Below, piece after piece: positions 18,692 to 27,892 of a stretch of 64,000 nucleotides of DNA; position 1 is the stretch's first letter, and every line of letters starts with the position of its first letter. The notes under the pieces were generated by a model. It saw only the letters and a program-made list of their open reading frames with translations. It was not told the origin of the DNA and did not search any database. Both the position numbers and the translations under genes were made by a program. The DNA is taken from NCBI RefSeq assembly GCF_900215245.1, contig NZ_LT907842.1, positions 5,580,001 through 5,644,000 on the forward strand, written 5' to 3'. The stretch comes from Pseudomonas fluorescens (GTDB lineage Bacteria; Pseudomonadota; Gammaproteobacteria; Pseudomonadales; Pseudomonadaceae).

Positions 18692-19603
18692 ATGACCCTA
18701 ACCCAGTTGGAAATCTTTTCGTTAGTCGCCGAACTGCAAGGTTTTACCAGTGCGGCTCACCGCCTGGGCATCAGTCAATCGGCGGTGTCGCATGCAATCA
18801 AAGCCCTGGAACAAGAGCTGGGCGTGGAATTGTTCCGGCGCCACCAGTCGTTGGTGGAACTGAGCGATATCGGCGCGCAATTACTCGGGCGCGCCCGCGC
18901 GATGCTCGGCCTGGCCAATACCTTGCAACAGGAAGCGGCCGACGCCCGTGGAATGAAACGCGGCACGCTGCGGATTGGGTCGTTCGGGCCGACGGCATCA
19001 ATCCGTCTGCTGCCGACCCTCCTGCAGCAGTTTCGACAGGCTTATCCGGGTATCGAAGTGCACGTGGACGAAGGGCCCGACCGACAGGTTATCCAGTGGC
19101 TGGATGAGCGACGCATCGATGTCGGGTTCGTGGTGCTGGATCACGAACGCTTCGACACCGTGGCCTTGTTCGAGGACCAACTGGTGGCACTGCTGCCCGC
19201 TGCTCATCCACTGGCCGCCAACGCGGCGCTGCCCCTGGCAGCGCTGTGTGATGACCCGTTTATTCTCACCGAGGCCGGCTCCTCGGAACTGGTGATGCGC
19301 TTGTTCAGCGAGGCACGGTTAAGGCCTAAAGTGCGTTATCGCTGCGCCCAGCTGCTCAGCACCCTGGACGCCGTCAGCCGTGGTGATGGGTTGAGTATCG
19401 TCGCGCAAGCGTCGCTACCGGAACGCGTCGACCCGCGCTACGCTGCGCGGCCGTTGACGCCGGCGGTGCCACGCCGGATCGGCCTGGCCGTGCTTGACCG
19501 TCGCCAATCCTCGCCGGCCACCCTGGCATTTATCGCGCTGGCGCAAAAGTGCACCGCCCCCGGACTTATCGCACTGAACGATACCCCGTCAACGCTGGCT
19601 TGA
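18692..19603 (+). CDS. LysR-family transcriptional regulator
   Basis: A 303-residue LysR protein with the N-terminal helix-turn-helix (FTSAAHRLGISQSAVSHAIK, about residues 18-37) and a full substrate-binding domain (TLRIGSFGPTASIRLLPTLL, about 93-112). The usual arrangement beside a divergent DMT exporter suggests it senses the exported compound and controls that gene. No clear Shine-Dalgarno precedes the ATG. Confidence 0.92.
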   Translation: MTLTQLEIFSLVAELQGFTSAAHRLGISQSAVSHAIKALEQELGVELFRRHQSLVELSDIGAQLLGRARAMLGLANTLQQEAADARGMKRGTLRIGSFGPTASIRLLPTLLQQFRQAYPGIEVHVDEGPDRQVIQWLDERRIDVGFVVLDHERFDTVALFEDQLVALLPAAHPLAANAALPLAALCDDPFILTEAGSSELVMRLFSEARLRPKVRYRCAQLLSTLDAVSRGDGLSIVAQASLPERVDPRYAARPLTPAVPRRIGLAVLDRRQSSPATLAFIALAQKCTAPGLIALNDTPSTLA

Positions 19604-19799
19604 ACGGCTGAGAGCGACAGAAGAAAGCATTGTTGGTGGCGCGCCTACTGTTCGCAGCGATGTTTATCGTCCCAGGATGAGAGACTCGCCACAACTGACC
19701 CAGAGGCCCGGGGCATGGGCTTTAAACAACCGAGCGCCCCAGCGCAATGCCATCTATCATCGGCATACCTCCCTGTGTTTATCGTTATTGGCTGCCCCT

Positions 19800-21341
19800 A
19801 TGCCCCTCACCGCCAAAGGCCCAAGAAGCCGAACTGCACGCGCCCTTATCAGCGGCATCTGTGGCGTGCTCCCGGTTTTACTCGGGGTTGCGATTCTTTA
19901 TTGGCAAGCCGAACGTACGCTTGAACAAAGCACGGAGCAAACCGCCCACGAAGCCGTTCGCCAATTCGACTTGATGCTCGACAACACGGCCCTCGCCGCC
20001 CGGGCCTTGCTGCCGCTGGCCGGCCAACCTTGTGACAACGGCACGCAACTGGCGCTGCGTGAGCAGGTGACGCGTCGGCCCTTTGTGCGAGCGACGACCC
20101 TGTCCTGGCAGAAAAACATCTATTGCAGCTCGTTGTTCGGCGGGACTTACCAGTCAGCGGTCAACCCGGACGATTACGTTGATGGCGTGCTGTGGTTGAT
20201 GAACGGCAACCCGGTGACGCCGGACACCGCACTGTTGGTTTACCGCCTGGTCGACGGCGACAAAGCTGCATTTGCCTCTGTCGACGGCTACCACCTGACC
20301 AACGCCTTGCGCCTGATCAGCCGCTACACGTACCTGATCCTGCAAGTCGGCCCCAACTGGCTGGATGCCGACGGCAAAGTCCACAACACAGCGGTGCCGG
20401 AGTTTGCCGTGGCCCATCATCACCTGGCCTCTGAGCGATATCACTACAGTGTCGACGCAGGCATGCCCGACGGTGAGGTCTGGCGTTATATGGAAGCGCG
20501 TTACCCGGCACTGTTCAGCCTGCTGGTGTTCTTTGGCGTACTGGCGGGCATGCTCGCGCACTGGCTGCAAAAGCGCTCGTCCGCCCCCACCCACGAGCTG
20601 CAGCGCGCCTTGGGTGCCAACGAGTTCATTCCCTATTTCCAACCCGTGGTACGCGGCGATACCCATGAATGGGCCGGCTGTGAAGTGTTGATGCGCTGGC
20701 AACACCCGAAGGAAGGGTTGGTGCGCCCCGACCTGTTTATCCCGCTGGCCGAGCACTCCGGCCTGATCGTGCCGATGACCCGCTCACTGCTGCGCCAGAC
20801 CGCCGCGCAACTGGCCCCGCACGCCGCGCGCTTCAGCCCGGGCTTTCATGTCGGCGTGAACATCACGGCGCACCACTGCCTGGATCTGGACCTGGTCCAG
20901 GACTGTCGGGAGTTTCTCGCCGCCTTTGCCCAAGGCCAAGTGACCCTCGTGTTGGAGCTGACCGAGCGCGACCTGATCCAGCCTACCGACATCACCCGCC
21001 GCTTGTTCGACGCCCTGCATCAACTGGGGGTGATGATCGCGATTGATGACTTTGGCACCGGCCACTCGAGCCTGGCTTACTTGCGTAACTTCAACGTCGA
21101 CTACTTGAAAATCGATCAAAGCTTTGTCGCCATGATTGGCGCTGATGCACTCTCCAGGCATATTCTTGACAGCATCATCGAACTCTCCGGCAAGCTGGAC
21201 CTGGGTATTGTCGCTGAGGGTGTGGAAACCACGGAGCAGTGCGAATACCTCGCGGCACAAGGTGTGGATTTCCTGCAGGGTTACCTGTTCGGCCGACCGT
21301 TACCCTGTGAAGAGTTCATTAAGTCGCTGGCCAGCCATTGA
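19800..21341 (+). CDS. CSS-motif EAL-domain c-di-GMP phosphodiesterase
   Basis: A membrane-bound phosphodiesterase of about 513 residues. A first helix (LISGICGVLPVLLGVAILYW), a periplasmic CSS domain with the YCSS motif, a second helix (FSLLVFFGVLAGMLAHWL) and a cytoplasmic EAL domain follow in order. The EAL motif is EVLMRW, and the metal and catalytic signatures are present (VNIT, ELTERD, DDFGTG, LKID, AEGVET, LQGYLFGRP), so it should hydrolyse c-di-GMP. In E. coli CSS phosphodiesterases the periplasmic cysteines set activity through disulfide state. The start is uncertain: no good ribosome site precedes the ATG at 19800, and the frame is open back to 19677. Confidence 0.9.
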   Translation: MPLTAKGPRSRTARALISGICGVLPVLLGVAILYWQAERTLEQSTEQTAHEAVRQFDLMLDNTALAARALLPLAGQPCDNGTQLALREQVTRRPFVRATTLSWQKNIYCSSLFGGTYQSAVNPDDYVDGVLWLMNGNPVTPDTALLVYRLVDGDKAAFASVDGYHLTNALRLISRYTYLILQVGPNWLDADGKVHNTAVPEFAVAHHHLASERYHYSVDAGMPDGEVWRYMEARYPALFSLLVFFGVLAGMLAHWLQKRSSAPTHELQRALGANEFIPYFQPVVRGDTHEWAGCEVLMRWQHPKEGLVRPDLFIPLAEHSGLIVPMTRSLLRQTAAQLAPHAARFSPGFHVGVNITAHHCLDLDLVQDCREFLAAFAQGQVTLVLELTERDLIQPTDITRRLFDALHQLGVMIAIDDFGTGHSSLAYLRNFNVDYLKIDQSFVAMIGADALSRHILDSIIELSGKLDLGIVAEGVETTEQCEYLAAQGVDFLQGYLFGRPLPCEEFIKSLASH

Positions 21342-21539
21342 ATAGCCATCTACTGCGCTCAATGAAATAATCTTATTTAAGCAACGACGTGATTTACTCG
21401 TGCGACATTAACTACTACAATTTTTCCTGCCTGTGCTGAACTCGCAGAAAGGCCTCTTTCTTTGAGTCACCTTAAGCTCTTGGCTTACTAGCTTTGTCTG
21501 CAGTTGATATCAGCCAACTACACTATTGGAGTACAGATT

Positions 21540-21902
21540 TTGTCCAGACTCGCCGAATTTCGCGCAGCAGAAAAAGCCCTTCAAGAACAGCTTGCCCAGC
21601 TGGAATCACTGAAGAACGACGCCGGCCTGAAAAAAGAAATCGAATTTGAAGAAAAGCTGCAGGGCTTGATGAAGCACTACGGCAAAGGCCTGCGCGACAT
21701 CATCTCGATCCTTGATCCGAACCCTGGCAAAGCCGGTGCTGCCGTGACCGCACCCAAACAGCGCCGCGCACGCGTGGTCAAGGTCTACCATAACCCGCAT
21801 ACCGGCGAGCTGATCGAGACCAAAGGCGGCAACCACCGCGGCCTGAAAGCCTGGAAAGAACAGTATGGCGCCGCCACTGTAGATTCCTGGCTTCGCGGCT
21901 GA
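21540..21902 (+). CDS. mvaU: MvaU/MvaT-family H-NS-like xenogeneic silencer (TTG start)
   Basis: A 120-residue nucleoid protein. The N-terminal coiled coil (AEFRAAEKALQEQLAQLE) drives oligomerisation, and the C-terminal domain (RRARVVKVYHNPHTGE..ETKGGNHRGLKAWK) binds the minor groove of AT-rich DNA. It resembles P. aeruginosa MvaU more than MvaT. I place the start at TTG 21540, with TTGGAG 8 bp upstream, giving the usual family N-terminus; an ATA- or ATC-type extension upstream is not family-like. It silences horizontally acquired AT-rich genes, and could bind the AT-richer orphan gene in this same window. A strong terminator follows. Confidence 0.93.
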   Translation: MSRLAEFRAAEKALQEQLAQLESLKNDAGLKKEIEFEEKLQGLMKHYGKGLRDIISILDPNPGKAGAAVTAPKQRRARVVKVYHNPHTGELIETKGGNHRGLKAWKEQYGAATVDSWLRG

Positions 21903-21917
21903 TCGACAACGTCTGGC

Positions 21918-21945
21918 AAAAAGCCCCGCATTGGCGGGGCTTTTT
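21918..21945 (+). terminator. Terminator after mvaU
   Basis: AGCCCCGC/GCGGGGCT stem with ATTG loop and a five-T tract. Confidence 0.92.
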
Positions 21946-22012
21946 GTTGGCGGGTTCAAAAACGAATCCAACTAACCGTTCACTTTGTTCAAAATCGATC
22001 AAAATGGATTGT

Positions 22013-22561
22013 TCAAAGTTTCAGACTGTCGCGCACCGAACTCACTTCGCCCCGGCTGGCCTCATAGGCTTCGGCTTGCCCCGCGTATGAAAAAACATAC
22101 GCTTTATCGGTATCAACCGCGCCCACCAATGTTTGTGACAATACGTGTCGCCCGTTCTCGGTAATCACGCAAGTAGTTTCCATCGCGTCAAGACCACTCA
22201 ATGTGGTTGGGTGCATTTTGCTGCACACGCTTTGATAACCACTGCGGGCAAATTCTTTCTGGATGGATTTACGCATATCCAGCAACACACCCTGAAGATT
22301 AACTTTATGCCCGGCCTCAATCGGTGTGCCGGTCAACTCCATGACCATCAAGGTATTGCCATTTTCATCATTCTTGATCGCGCGTTGCCGAGACACCGCC
22401 TGAGGGGTTGCCGGTGCCGCGTCGTCGGGCACCACCTCCTCGACTTGCCAGCCGCTGGGCCAATGAATTTCCGGGTCTGCCGCTTGCACGAACGAACTGC
22501 CCAACAGTGGACCAAACAGCACACACAACGCACTTAACAGCGGTTTACGGAATTCAATCAT
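22013..22561 (-). CDS. Exported protein, probably DUF4946
   Basis: A 182-residue protein with a Sec signal peptide (SALCVLFGPLLGSSFVQAA, cleavage near residue 27). The mature N-terminus has the PEIHWPSGWQVEEV pattern that I associate with DUF4946 proteins of Pseudomonas. Two cysteines (in QSVCSKMH and METTCVIT) could form a disulfide. The ATG at 22561 was preferred because the signal peptide begins there. Function unknown; it is convergent with mvaU and divergent from gloA. Confidence 0.78.
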   Translation of the reverse strand: MIEFRKPLLSALCVLFGPLLGSSFVQAADPEIHWPSGWQVEEVVPDDAAPATPQAVSRQRAIKNDENGNTLMVMELTGTPIEAGHKVNLQGVLLDMRKSIQKEFARSGYQSVCSKMHPTTLSGLDAMETTCVITENGRHVLSQTLVGAVDTDKAYVFSYAGQAEAYEASRGEVSSVRDSLKL

Positions 22562-22758
22562 TACGAAAAACACCCAAGGTTCAAGCGCCAAAGTTTGACG
22601 CCCGACACCCGCAAGTCGCAAGCGCTGTGTGACCTTTTCATTTGGCGCAGCAGGCAGGCCTTGCGTATCATGGCGCGGCTGCATGGATGCTTGCCGCAAG
22701 CCAAGGGAACGCTACTCTCACTTCAAGCCGAGCTTGCCCGATTTTTTCTGGAGGGCCC

Positions 22759-23280
22759 ATGAGCCTGCACGATCTGAACACTTTCCCGGGCGTCACCGCC
22801 CAACCCGACACCGCGACCACCCACTTCGTGTTCAACCACACCATGCTGCGGGTCAAAGACATCACCAAGTCGCTGGATTTCTATACCCGCGTCCTGGGTT
22901 TTTCCCTGGTTGAAAAGCGCGACTTCCCGGAAGCCGAATTCAGCCTGTACTTCCTGGCCCTGGTGGACAAAGCCCAGATCCCGGCAGACGCCGCTGAACG
23001 TACCCAGTGGATGAAGTCGATCCCGGGCATTCTGGAACTGACCCACAACCACGGCACTGAAAACGATGCCGATTTTGCCTACCACAATGGCAACACCGAC
23101 CCTCGCGGCTTTGGCCATATCTGCATTTCGGTGCCGGATATCGTGGCGGCCTGCGAGCGCTTCGAAGCCTTGGGTTGCGATTTCCAGAAACGTTTGACCG
23201 ATGGCCGCATGAAAAGCCTGGCATTCATCAAGGACCCTGACGCGTACTGGGTTGAGATTATTCAGCCGGCGCCGATGTAA
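22759..23280 (+). CDS. gloA: Lactoylglutathione lyase (glyoxalase I)
   Basis: A 173-residue glyoxalase I that converts the methylglyoxal-glutathione hemithioacetal to S-lactoylglutathione. The four metal ligands are visible: His27 (FNHTMLRV), Glu93 (ILELTHN), His120 (FGHICISV) and Glu166 (YWVEII). The ATG at 22759 follows CTGGAGGG. The length is that of the longer, Zn-type bacterial form. It is followed by a bidirectional terminator shared with ahpF. Confidence 0.96.
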   Translation: MSLHDLNTFPGVTAQPDTATTHFVFNHTMLRVKDITKSLDFYTRVLGFSLVEKRDFPEAEFSLYFLALVDKAQIPADAAERTQWMKSIPGILELTHNHGTENDADFAYHNGNTDPRGFGHICISVPDIVAACERFEALGCDFQKRLTDGRMKSLAFIKDPDAYWVEIIQPAPM

Positions 23281-23340
23281 ATCGCCGATAGGGGCGTGCG
23301 CAGTGTCACTGGATGCCTGCCCACGCAACGCGCAAGCACG

Positions 23341-23372
23341 AAAAAACCCCATGATCACTCATGGGGTTTTTT
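23341..23372. terminator. Bidirectional terminator between gloA and ahpF
   Basis: AAAAAACCCCATGA and TCATGGGGTTTTTT form a perfect stem around a TCAC loop, working for both convergent genes. Confidence 0.93.
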
Positions 23373-23388
23373 ATTGGCCGGTGCGGTT

Positions 23389-24954
23389 TTATGCCGGCGC
23401 GGAGGTTCGGATCAAGTGATCGAATGCACTCAGGGAAGCCTTGGCACCCTCGCCTACCGCAATCACGATCTGCTTGTACGGCACAGTGGTGACGTCGCCG
23501 GCAGCGAACACCCCTGGCAGGGACGTTTCGCCACGGGCATCAACAATGATCTCGCCACGAGGCGTCAGCTCCACAGTGCCTTTGAGCCAGTCAGTGTTGG
23601 GCAGCAAACCGATCTGCACGAAGATGCCTTCCAGGTCGATGGTGTGGAACTCACCGCTGTCGCGATCCTTGTAGGCCAGGCCCGTGACTTTCTGACCATC
23701 GCCTTTGACTTCGCTGGTCAGCGCGCTGGTAATCACGTCAACGTTCGACAGGCTGTAGAGCTTGCGCTGCAACACCGCATCGGCGCGTAACTTGCTGTCA
23801 AATTCGAGCAACGTTACGTGGCTGACGATACCGGCCAGGTCGATGGCCGCTTCAACGCCAGAGTTACCACCGCCAATCACCGCTACACGCTTGCCTTTGA
23901 ACAACGGACCATCGCAGTGCGGGCAGAAGCACACGCCTTTGGCTTTGTATTCTTGCTCGCCCGGTACACCCATTTCACGCCAGCGGGCGCCGGTGGCCAG
24001 GATCACGGTCTTGGACTTGAGGGTCGCACCGCTTTCAAAGCGAATCTCGTGCAAGTCACCGGCATTTTTCGCGGGGATCAAGCTGCTGGCACGTTGCAAG
24101 TTCATGATGTCCACGTCGTACTGACGCACATGCGCTTCAAGGGCGCTGGCCAGTTTCGGCCCTTCGGTCTCTTGCACAGAGATGAAGTTTTCGATGGACA
24201 TGGTGTCCAGCACCTGGCCGCCAAAGCGCTCAGCTGCCACACCGGTGCGGATACCTTTACGCGCCGCGTAGATGGCCGCCGACGAACCGGCCGGGCCACC
24301 GCCGACGACCAGCACATCAAAGGCGTCTTTGGCGCTGATTTTCTCGGCGGCTTTTTCGATGCCGCTGGTGTCGAGTTTAGCGAGGATTTCTTCCAGGCCC
24401 ATGCGGCCCTGGCCGAAGTTCACCCCGTTGAGGTAAACACTGGGCACTGCCATGACCTGGCGCTCATCGACTTCAGCCTGGAACAGCGCACCGTCGATAG
24501 CGACGTGGCGGATGTTCGGGTTAAGCACCGCCATCAGGTTCAACGCCTGGACCACGTCCGGGCAGTTCTGGCACGACAACGAGAAGTAAGTCTCGAAGCT
24601 GAACTGGCCTTTTAAAGCGCGAATCTGTTCAATCACTTCGACACTGGCCTTCGATGGGTGGCCACCCACTTGCAGCAGGGCCAGCACCAACGAAGTGAAT
24701 TCATGGCCCATAGGGATGCCGGCGAAACGCAGGCTGATATCGGCACCCGGGCGGTTGATGGAGAACGATGGCTTGCGCGCATCATCGCCATCGGTTTTCA
24801 GGGTAATCAGCGTGGTGAGGCTGGTTACGTCCTGCAAAAGAGCAAGCATTTCCTGGGATTTCGCGCCGTCGTCGAGGGAGGCGACGATCTCGATCGGCTG
24901 GGTGACCCGTTCCAGGTATGACTTCAACTGAGCTTTAAGATTGGCGTCCAACAT
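23389..24954 (-). CDS. ahpF: Alkyl hydroperoxide reductase subunit F
   Basis: A 521-residue flavoprotein that passes electrons from NADH to AhpC. The N-terminal tandem thioredoxin-fold domain holds the CQNC redox pair (Cys128, Cys131). It is followed by the FAD-binding fold ([17 protein letters not shown], about residue 215) and the CPHC redox centre (about 345-348). It lies downstream of ahpC on the same strand, separated by a hairpin that probably lowers ahpF relative to ahpC. Confidence 0.97.
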   Translation of the reverse strand: MLDANLKAQLKSYLERVTQPIEIVASLDDGAKSQEMLALLQDVTSLTTLITLKTDGDDARKPSFSINRPGADISLRFAGIPMGHEFTSLVLALLQVGGHPSKASVEVIEQIRALKGQFSFETYFSLSCQNCPDVVQALNLMAVLNPNIRHVAIDGALFQAEVDERQVMAVPSVYLNGVNFGQGRMGLEEILAKLDTSGIEKAAEKISAKDAFDVLVVGGGPAGSSAAIYAARKGIRTGVAAERFGGQVLDTMSIENFISVQETEGPKLASALEAHVRQYDVDIMNLQRASSLIPAKNAGDLHEIRFESGATLKSKTVILATGARWREMGVPGEQEYKAKGVCFCPHCDGPLFKGKRVAVIGGGNSGVEAAIDLAGIVSHVTLLEFDSKLRADAVLQRKLYSLSNVDVITSALTSEVKGDGQKVTGLAYKDRDSGEFHTIDLEGIFVQIGLLPNTDWLKGTVELTPRGEIIVDARGETSLPGVFAAGDVTTVPYKQIVIAVGEGAKASLSAFDHLIRTSAPA

Positions 24955-24990
24955 ACGGGCGATTTCCTATTAATTCGGTTTATTGCAGAC

Positions 24991-25026
24991 AAAAAAACGC
25001 CCGAGCGAATCTCGCCCGGGCGTTTT
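24991..25026 (-). terminator. Terminator/attenuator between ahpC and ahpF
   Basis: AAAACGCCCG and CGGGCGTTTT pair around a GA-rich loop; on the minus strand a run of seven T follows. Its place between the two genes suggests partial termination, giving more ahpC than ahpF. Confidence 0.85.
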
Positions 25027-25084
25027 GAGGGCGGTGCAGCTTACTTAAGGTGCGGCAGAGCCCGCCCTGAGGTCGTTCACAGGT

Positions 25085-25648
25085 TTAGATCTTGCCGACC
25101 AGGTCCAGGGACGGAGCCAGGGTAGCCTCGCCTTCTTTCCACTTGGCTGGGCACACTTCACCTGGGTGAGCAGCAACATACTGAGCAGCCTTGATTTTGC
25201 GCAGCAGTTCGGATGCATCGCGACCCACGCCACCATCGTTCAGCTCAACGATTTTGATCTTGCCTTCTGGGTCAATCACGAAGGTGCCGCGGTCAGCCAG
25301 ACCGGCTTCTTCGATCAGTACGTCGAAGTTGCGGGAAATGGTCAGGGTTGGGTCGCCGATCATGGTGTACTGGATTTTGCCGATGGCTGGCGAAGTGTTG
25401 TGCCAGGCAGCGTGAGCAAAGTGAGTGTCGGTGGAGACGCTGTAGATTTCGACGCCCAGTTTCTGGAATTCGGCGTAGTTGTCAGCCAGGTCTTCCAGCT
25501 CGGTTGGGCATACGAAGGTAAAGTCAGCCGGGTAGAAGAACACGACAGACCATTTGCCTTTCAGGTCAGCATCCGACACGTCGACGAAGTTGCCGTTTTT
25601 GTAGGCGGTAGCTTTGAACGGTTTTACTTGGCTGTTGATGATAGGCAT
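25085..25648 (-). CDS. ahpC: Alkyl hydroperoxide reductase subunit C (2-Cys peroxiredoxin)
   Basis: A 187-residue typical 2-Cys peroxiredoxin that reduces hydrogen and organic peroxides. The peroxidatic Cys47 is in FTFVCPTE and the resolving Cys166 in [11 protein letters not shown] at 25648 is preceded by GGAGAGTC; an upstream in-frame start adds 17 residues not seen in the family. OxyR control is expected from other bacteria, but only a weak partial site is visible upstream. Confidence 0.97.
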   Translation of the reverse strand: MPIINSQVKPFKATAYKNGNFVDVSDADLKGKWSVVFFYPADFTFVCPTELEDLADNYAEFQKLGVEIYSVSTDTHFAHAAWHNTSPAIGKIQYTMIGDPTLTISRNFDVLIEEAGLADRGTFVIDPEGKIKIVELNDGGVGRDASELLRKIKAAQYVAAHPGEVCPAKWKEGEATLAPSLDLVGKI

Positions 25649-25781
25649 CGATGACTCTCCGTCAGGGGTTAGTAAGTTGATGAGATGAATCCTACCCACT
25701 CTTTCCGACGATGGCTCATTGGCAAACCTGATGCTGACGATTGGTTTTCGCTATCAAGTGGCGCTATTAATAGAAGAAATC

Positions 25782-26714
25782 TCAAATCAGCGGTTGGGTG
25801 GCCAAGGTCATGCCAAGAAAGGGCGTCGCTTCAACATAGCGCATGGCGGATTTCATGTCGCTCCAGCCGACGTAGCTCATCAACGACTTCAAGTCCCAGC
25901 CGCTGCGGTGGGCCCAGGTGGCAAAGCCTCGACGCAGTGAGTGGCTGGTGTATTGATCGGCCGCGATACCGGCGCGTTCCAAGGCCTGGCGCAGCAACGG
26001 GATGACACTGTTGGGGTGCAACCCCTCCTCGCCCAAATTGCCCCAGCGGTCGACTCCGCGAAATACCGGGCCGCGCACCAGCGCCGACGCGCTGAGCCAT
26101 TCGCTATAGGCCTGCACCGGGCACAACCGCAGCAACGCCGGGGTCTGGTAGGTCTTGCCGAGGTTGTCGCGGTCACTTTTGCTGCGCGGCAGATACAGGC
26201 TGATGCCGGCGCCCGGTATGGCCTGCACATGCTCGATAGCCAGGCGGCACAGTTCATCACTGCGAAACCCGCGCCAGAAGCCCAGCAGGATCAATGCCGT
26301 GTCGCGCTTGGCGCGCAGCAATCGCGACGGGTCCTGATCAGTCCGCGCCTGAATCGCCTCTGCCTCAAGGCAGGCGACCACCTGTTCAAGGTGCTTGAGT
26401 TGCAGCGGCTCGGCCTGTTTCTCCTGCGCCGGGTGCACCGCACGAATGCCCTTGAGCACCTTGCGCACCACCGGCGCCTTGGTCGGGTCAGGGAAACCCT
26501 GGCTGGTGTGCCACTGCGCCAATGCCGAGAGCCGCAGCTTCAAGGTGTTGACCGCCAGCACCCTGGCGTGTGCCACCAGATAACGCGCCACGCTGTCGCT
26601 GGTCGCGGGCAGGAACCCACCCCAACTCACTTCAAAGTGCTCAATGGCCGCGCGATAGCTACGCCGCGTGTTATCGCGGGTGGCGGCATTGAGATAACGC
26701 TCCAGATCGCTCAT
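25782..26714 (-). CDS. Orphan tyrosine recombinase/integrase
   Basis: A 310-residue site-specific recombinase. An N-terminal SAM-like core-binding domain (to about residue 105) precedes the catalytic domain with Arg151 (GFRSDEL), Lys179 (PRSKSD), His258 and Arg261 (SHSLRRG), Trp284 (VGWSD) and Tyr293 (AMRYV), so it should be active. There is no prophage, transposon or integron array around it. It is divergent from a KfrA-like DNA-binding gene, between the redox genes ahpC and gor. The start at 26714 is taken because the family core begins there; 14 further residues are possible. Confidence 0.9.
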   Translation of the reverse strand: MSDLERYLNAATRDNTRRSYRAAIEHFEVSWGGFLPATSDSVARYLVAHARVLAVNTLKLRLSALAQWHTSQGFPDPTKAPVVRKVLKGIRAVHPAQEKQAEPLQLKHLEQVVACLEAEAIQARTDQDPSRLLRAKRDTALILLGFWRGFRSDELCRLAIEHVQAIPGAGISLYLPRSKSDRDNLGKTYQTPALLRLCPVQAYSEWLSASALVRGPVFRGVDRWGNLGEEGLHPNSVIPLLRQALERAGIAADQYTSHSLRRGFATWAHRSGWDLKSLMSYVGWSDMKSAMRYVEATPFLGMTLATQPLI

Positions 26715-26770
26715 GAAAACCCTATGCGTACTGCTGACGGGTGAATTGACGCTCAATACCGCTATGACAC

Positions 26771-26791
26771 GGGATAATACGCCAATATCCC
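26771..26791. promoter_or_regulatory. Palindrome in the recombinase/KfrA-like intergenic region
   Basis: GGGATA and TATCCC arms with further T-A pairs form a 21-bp imperfect palindrome in the 170-bp AT-rich gap between the two divergent genes. It is a candidate binding site for the KfrA-like protein or a recombinase site. Confidence 0.45.
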
Positions 26792-26835
26792 ATCTGTTGA
26801 ATCATGAATTTAAACGAGATTTTATTCGTGTTACA

Positions 26836-26854
26836 GTATGTATCTACATAATAC
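26836..26854. promoter_or_regulatory. AT-rich imperfect palindrome before the KfrA-like gene
   Basis: GTATGTA-TC-TACATAATAC reads as an inverted repeat with a two-base insert, 31 bp upstream of the start codon. KfrA proteins are known to bind their own promoter, so this may be an autoregulatory operator. Confidence 0.4.
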
Positions 26855-26884
26855 GTACCACAGTACTAAATCGACGGAGACTCC

Positions 26885-27892
26885 ATGGCTCGCGGCGGCA
26901 TAAACAAAGCAGTAGTTCAAACGGCACGCCTGGCGATCCTTGCCCGCGGCGAGAACCCGAGCATCGACGCAGTCCGCATCGAAATGGGCAATACCGGTTC
27001 AAAAACCACGATTCATCGTTATTTGAAGGAGTTGGACGAGAGCGAAACCCGGCTGACGATCACCGAGGCACCCATCGACGACGAGCTGGGTGAACTGGTT
27101 GCACGCCTGGCCCAACGCCTTAAAGAAAAGGCCCAGGAGCCGATTGACCTGGCGCTGGCGCAGTTCGAACAACAGAAAGCCGCCCTGCTCGCCCAGCTGC
27201 AAGCGCTTGAAGAGGCTCATAGCCAGCTCAGTCAGCAATGCGCTATCCAGGCCGCCGCCCTCGCAGAAGAAAGTGCCGCCCTGCAAACCGCGAGCACCAG
27301 CCTGCAAACCGAGCAAACCCGTAACGCCGGGCTCAGCCAGGCGTGCAGCGATTACGAATTACGCATCAACGACAAGGACGAACAAATTCGTTCGCTGGAA
27401 GAAAAACACCTGCACGCACGGGAAGCCCTCGAGCATTACCGCAATGCAATCAAGGAGCAGCGCGAGCAGGAACAGCGACGTCATGAAGGCCAGTTGCAGC
27501 AGGTCCAGGCGGAACTGCGCCAGGCCCAGCAAAGCGCCATGGTGCGCCAGGATGAAATCACCCAACTGCACCGTGACAATGAGCGACTGTTGATCGAGCA
27601 CCGCGTCACGATCAAGGAGCTGGCCGCCCTGCAGGCGCAAACCCGCCAGGATCAGGCGGCGCAGCAAAAACTCAGCGAGCAGGTCAGCCTGATAGAAAGC
27701 GAGCGCACCCTGCTTCAGGAGCGCCTGCGGGTTGCCCTACTGGAGAGCCAGTCACGCCAGCAAGCGCTGAACGAACACCAGCTGGCGAACAAGAGCCTGG
27801 AACTGGACCTCATCAAGGCCCAGGCCAGTATCGAGGCATTGCGCCTGGCGGCCGTCGTTGCAACGACGCCAGAGGCAACGCCCGACACATGA
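26885..27892 (+). CDS. KfrA-like coiled-coil DNA-binding protein
   Basis: A 335-residue protein. The N-terminal domain (about 1-60; VQTARLAILARGENPSIDAV..GNTGSKTTIHRYLKEL) matches the KfrA N-terminal DNA-binding domain of plasmid replication/partition proteins. From about residue 70 to 320 it is almost wholly Gln/Glu/Ala/Leu-rich coiled coil. Plasmid KfrA proteins bind their own promoter and aid stable inheritance. This one is chromosomal, divergent from a tyrosine recombinase, and its stop codon directly abuts the end of gor. A role in DNA organisation, or in controlling the recombinase, is inference. Confidence 0.85.
   Translation: MARGGINKAVVQTARLAILARGENPSIDAVRIEMGNTGSKTTIHRYLKELDESETRLTITEAPIDDELGELVARLAQRLKEKAQEPIDLALAQFEQQKAALLAQLQALEEAHSQLSQQCAIQAAALAEESAALQTASTSLQTEQTRNAGLSQACSDYELRINDKDEQIRSLEEKHLHAREALEHYRNAIKEQREQEQRRHEGQLQQVQAELRQAQQSAMVRQDEITQLHRDNERLLIEHRVTIKELAALQAQTRQDQAAQQKLSEQVSLIESERTLLQERLRVALLESQSRQQALNEHQLANKSLELDLIKAQASIEALRLAAVVATTPEATPDT

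Noticed and set aside
25739..25755. Possible OxyR site upstream of ahpC (GATAG-N7-CAATC on the minus strand)
   Set aside because: Only one half of the four-element OxyR pattern fits; the second pair is not found at the expected spacing.
25782..26714. Prophage or integrative element suggested by the integrase
   Set aside because: No phage genes, tRNA attachment site or direct repeats flank it; neighbours are housekeeping genes.
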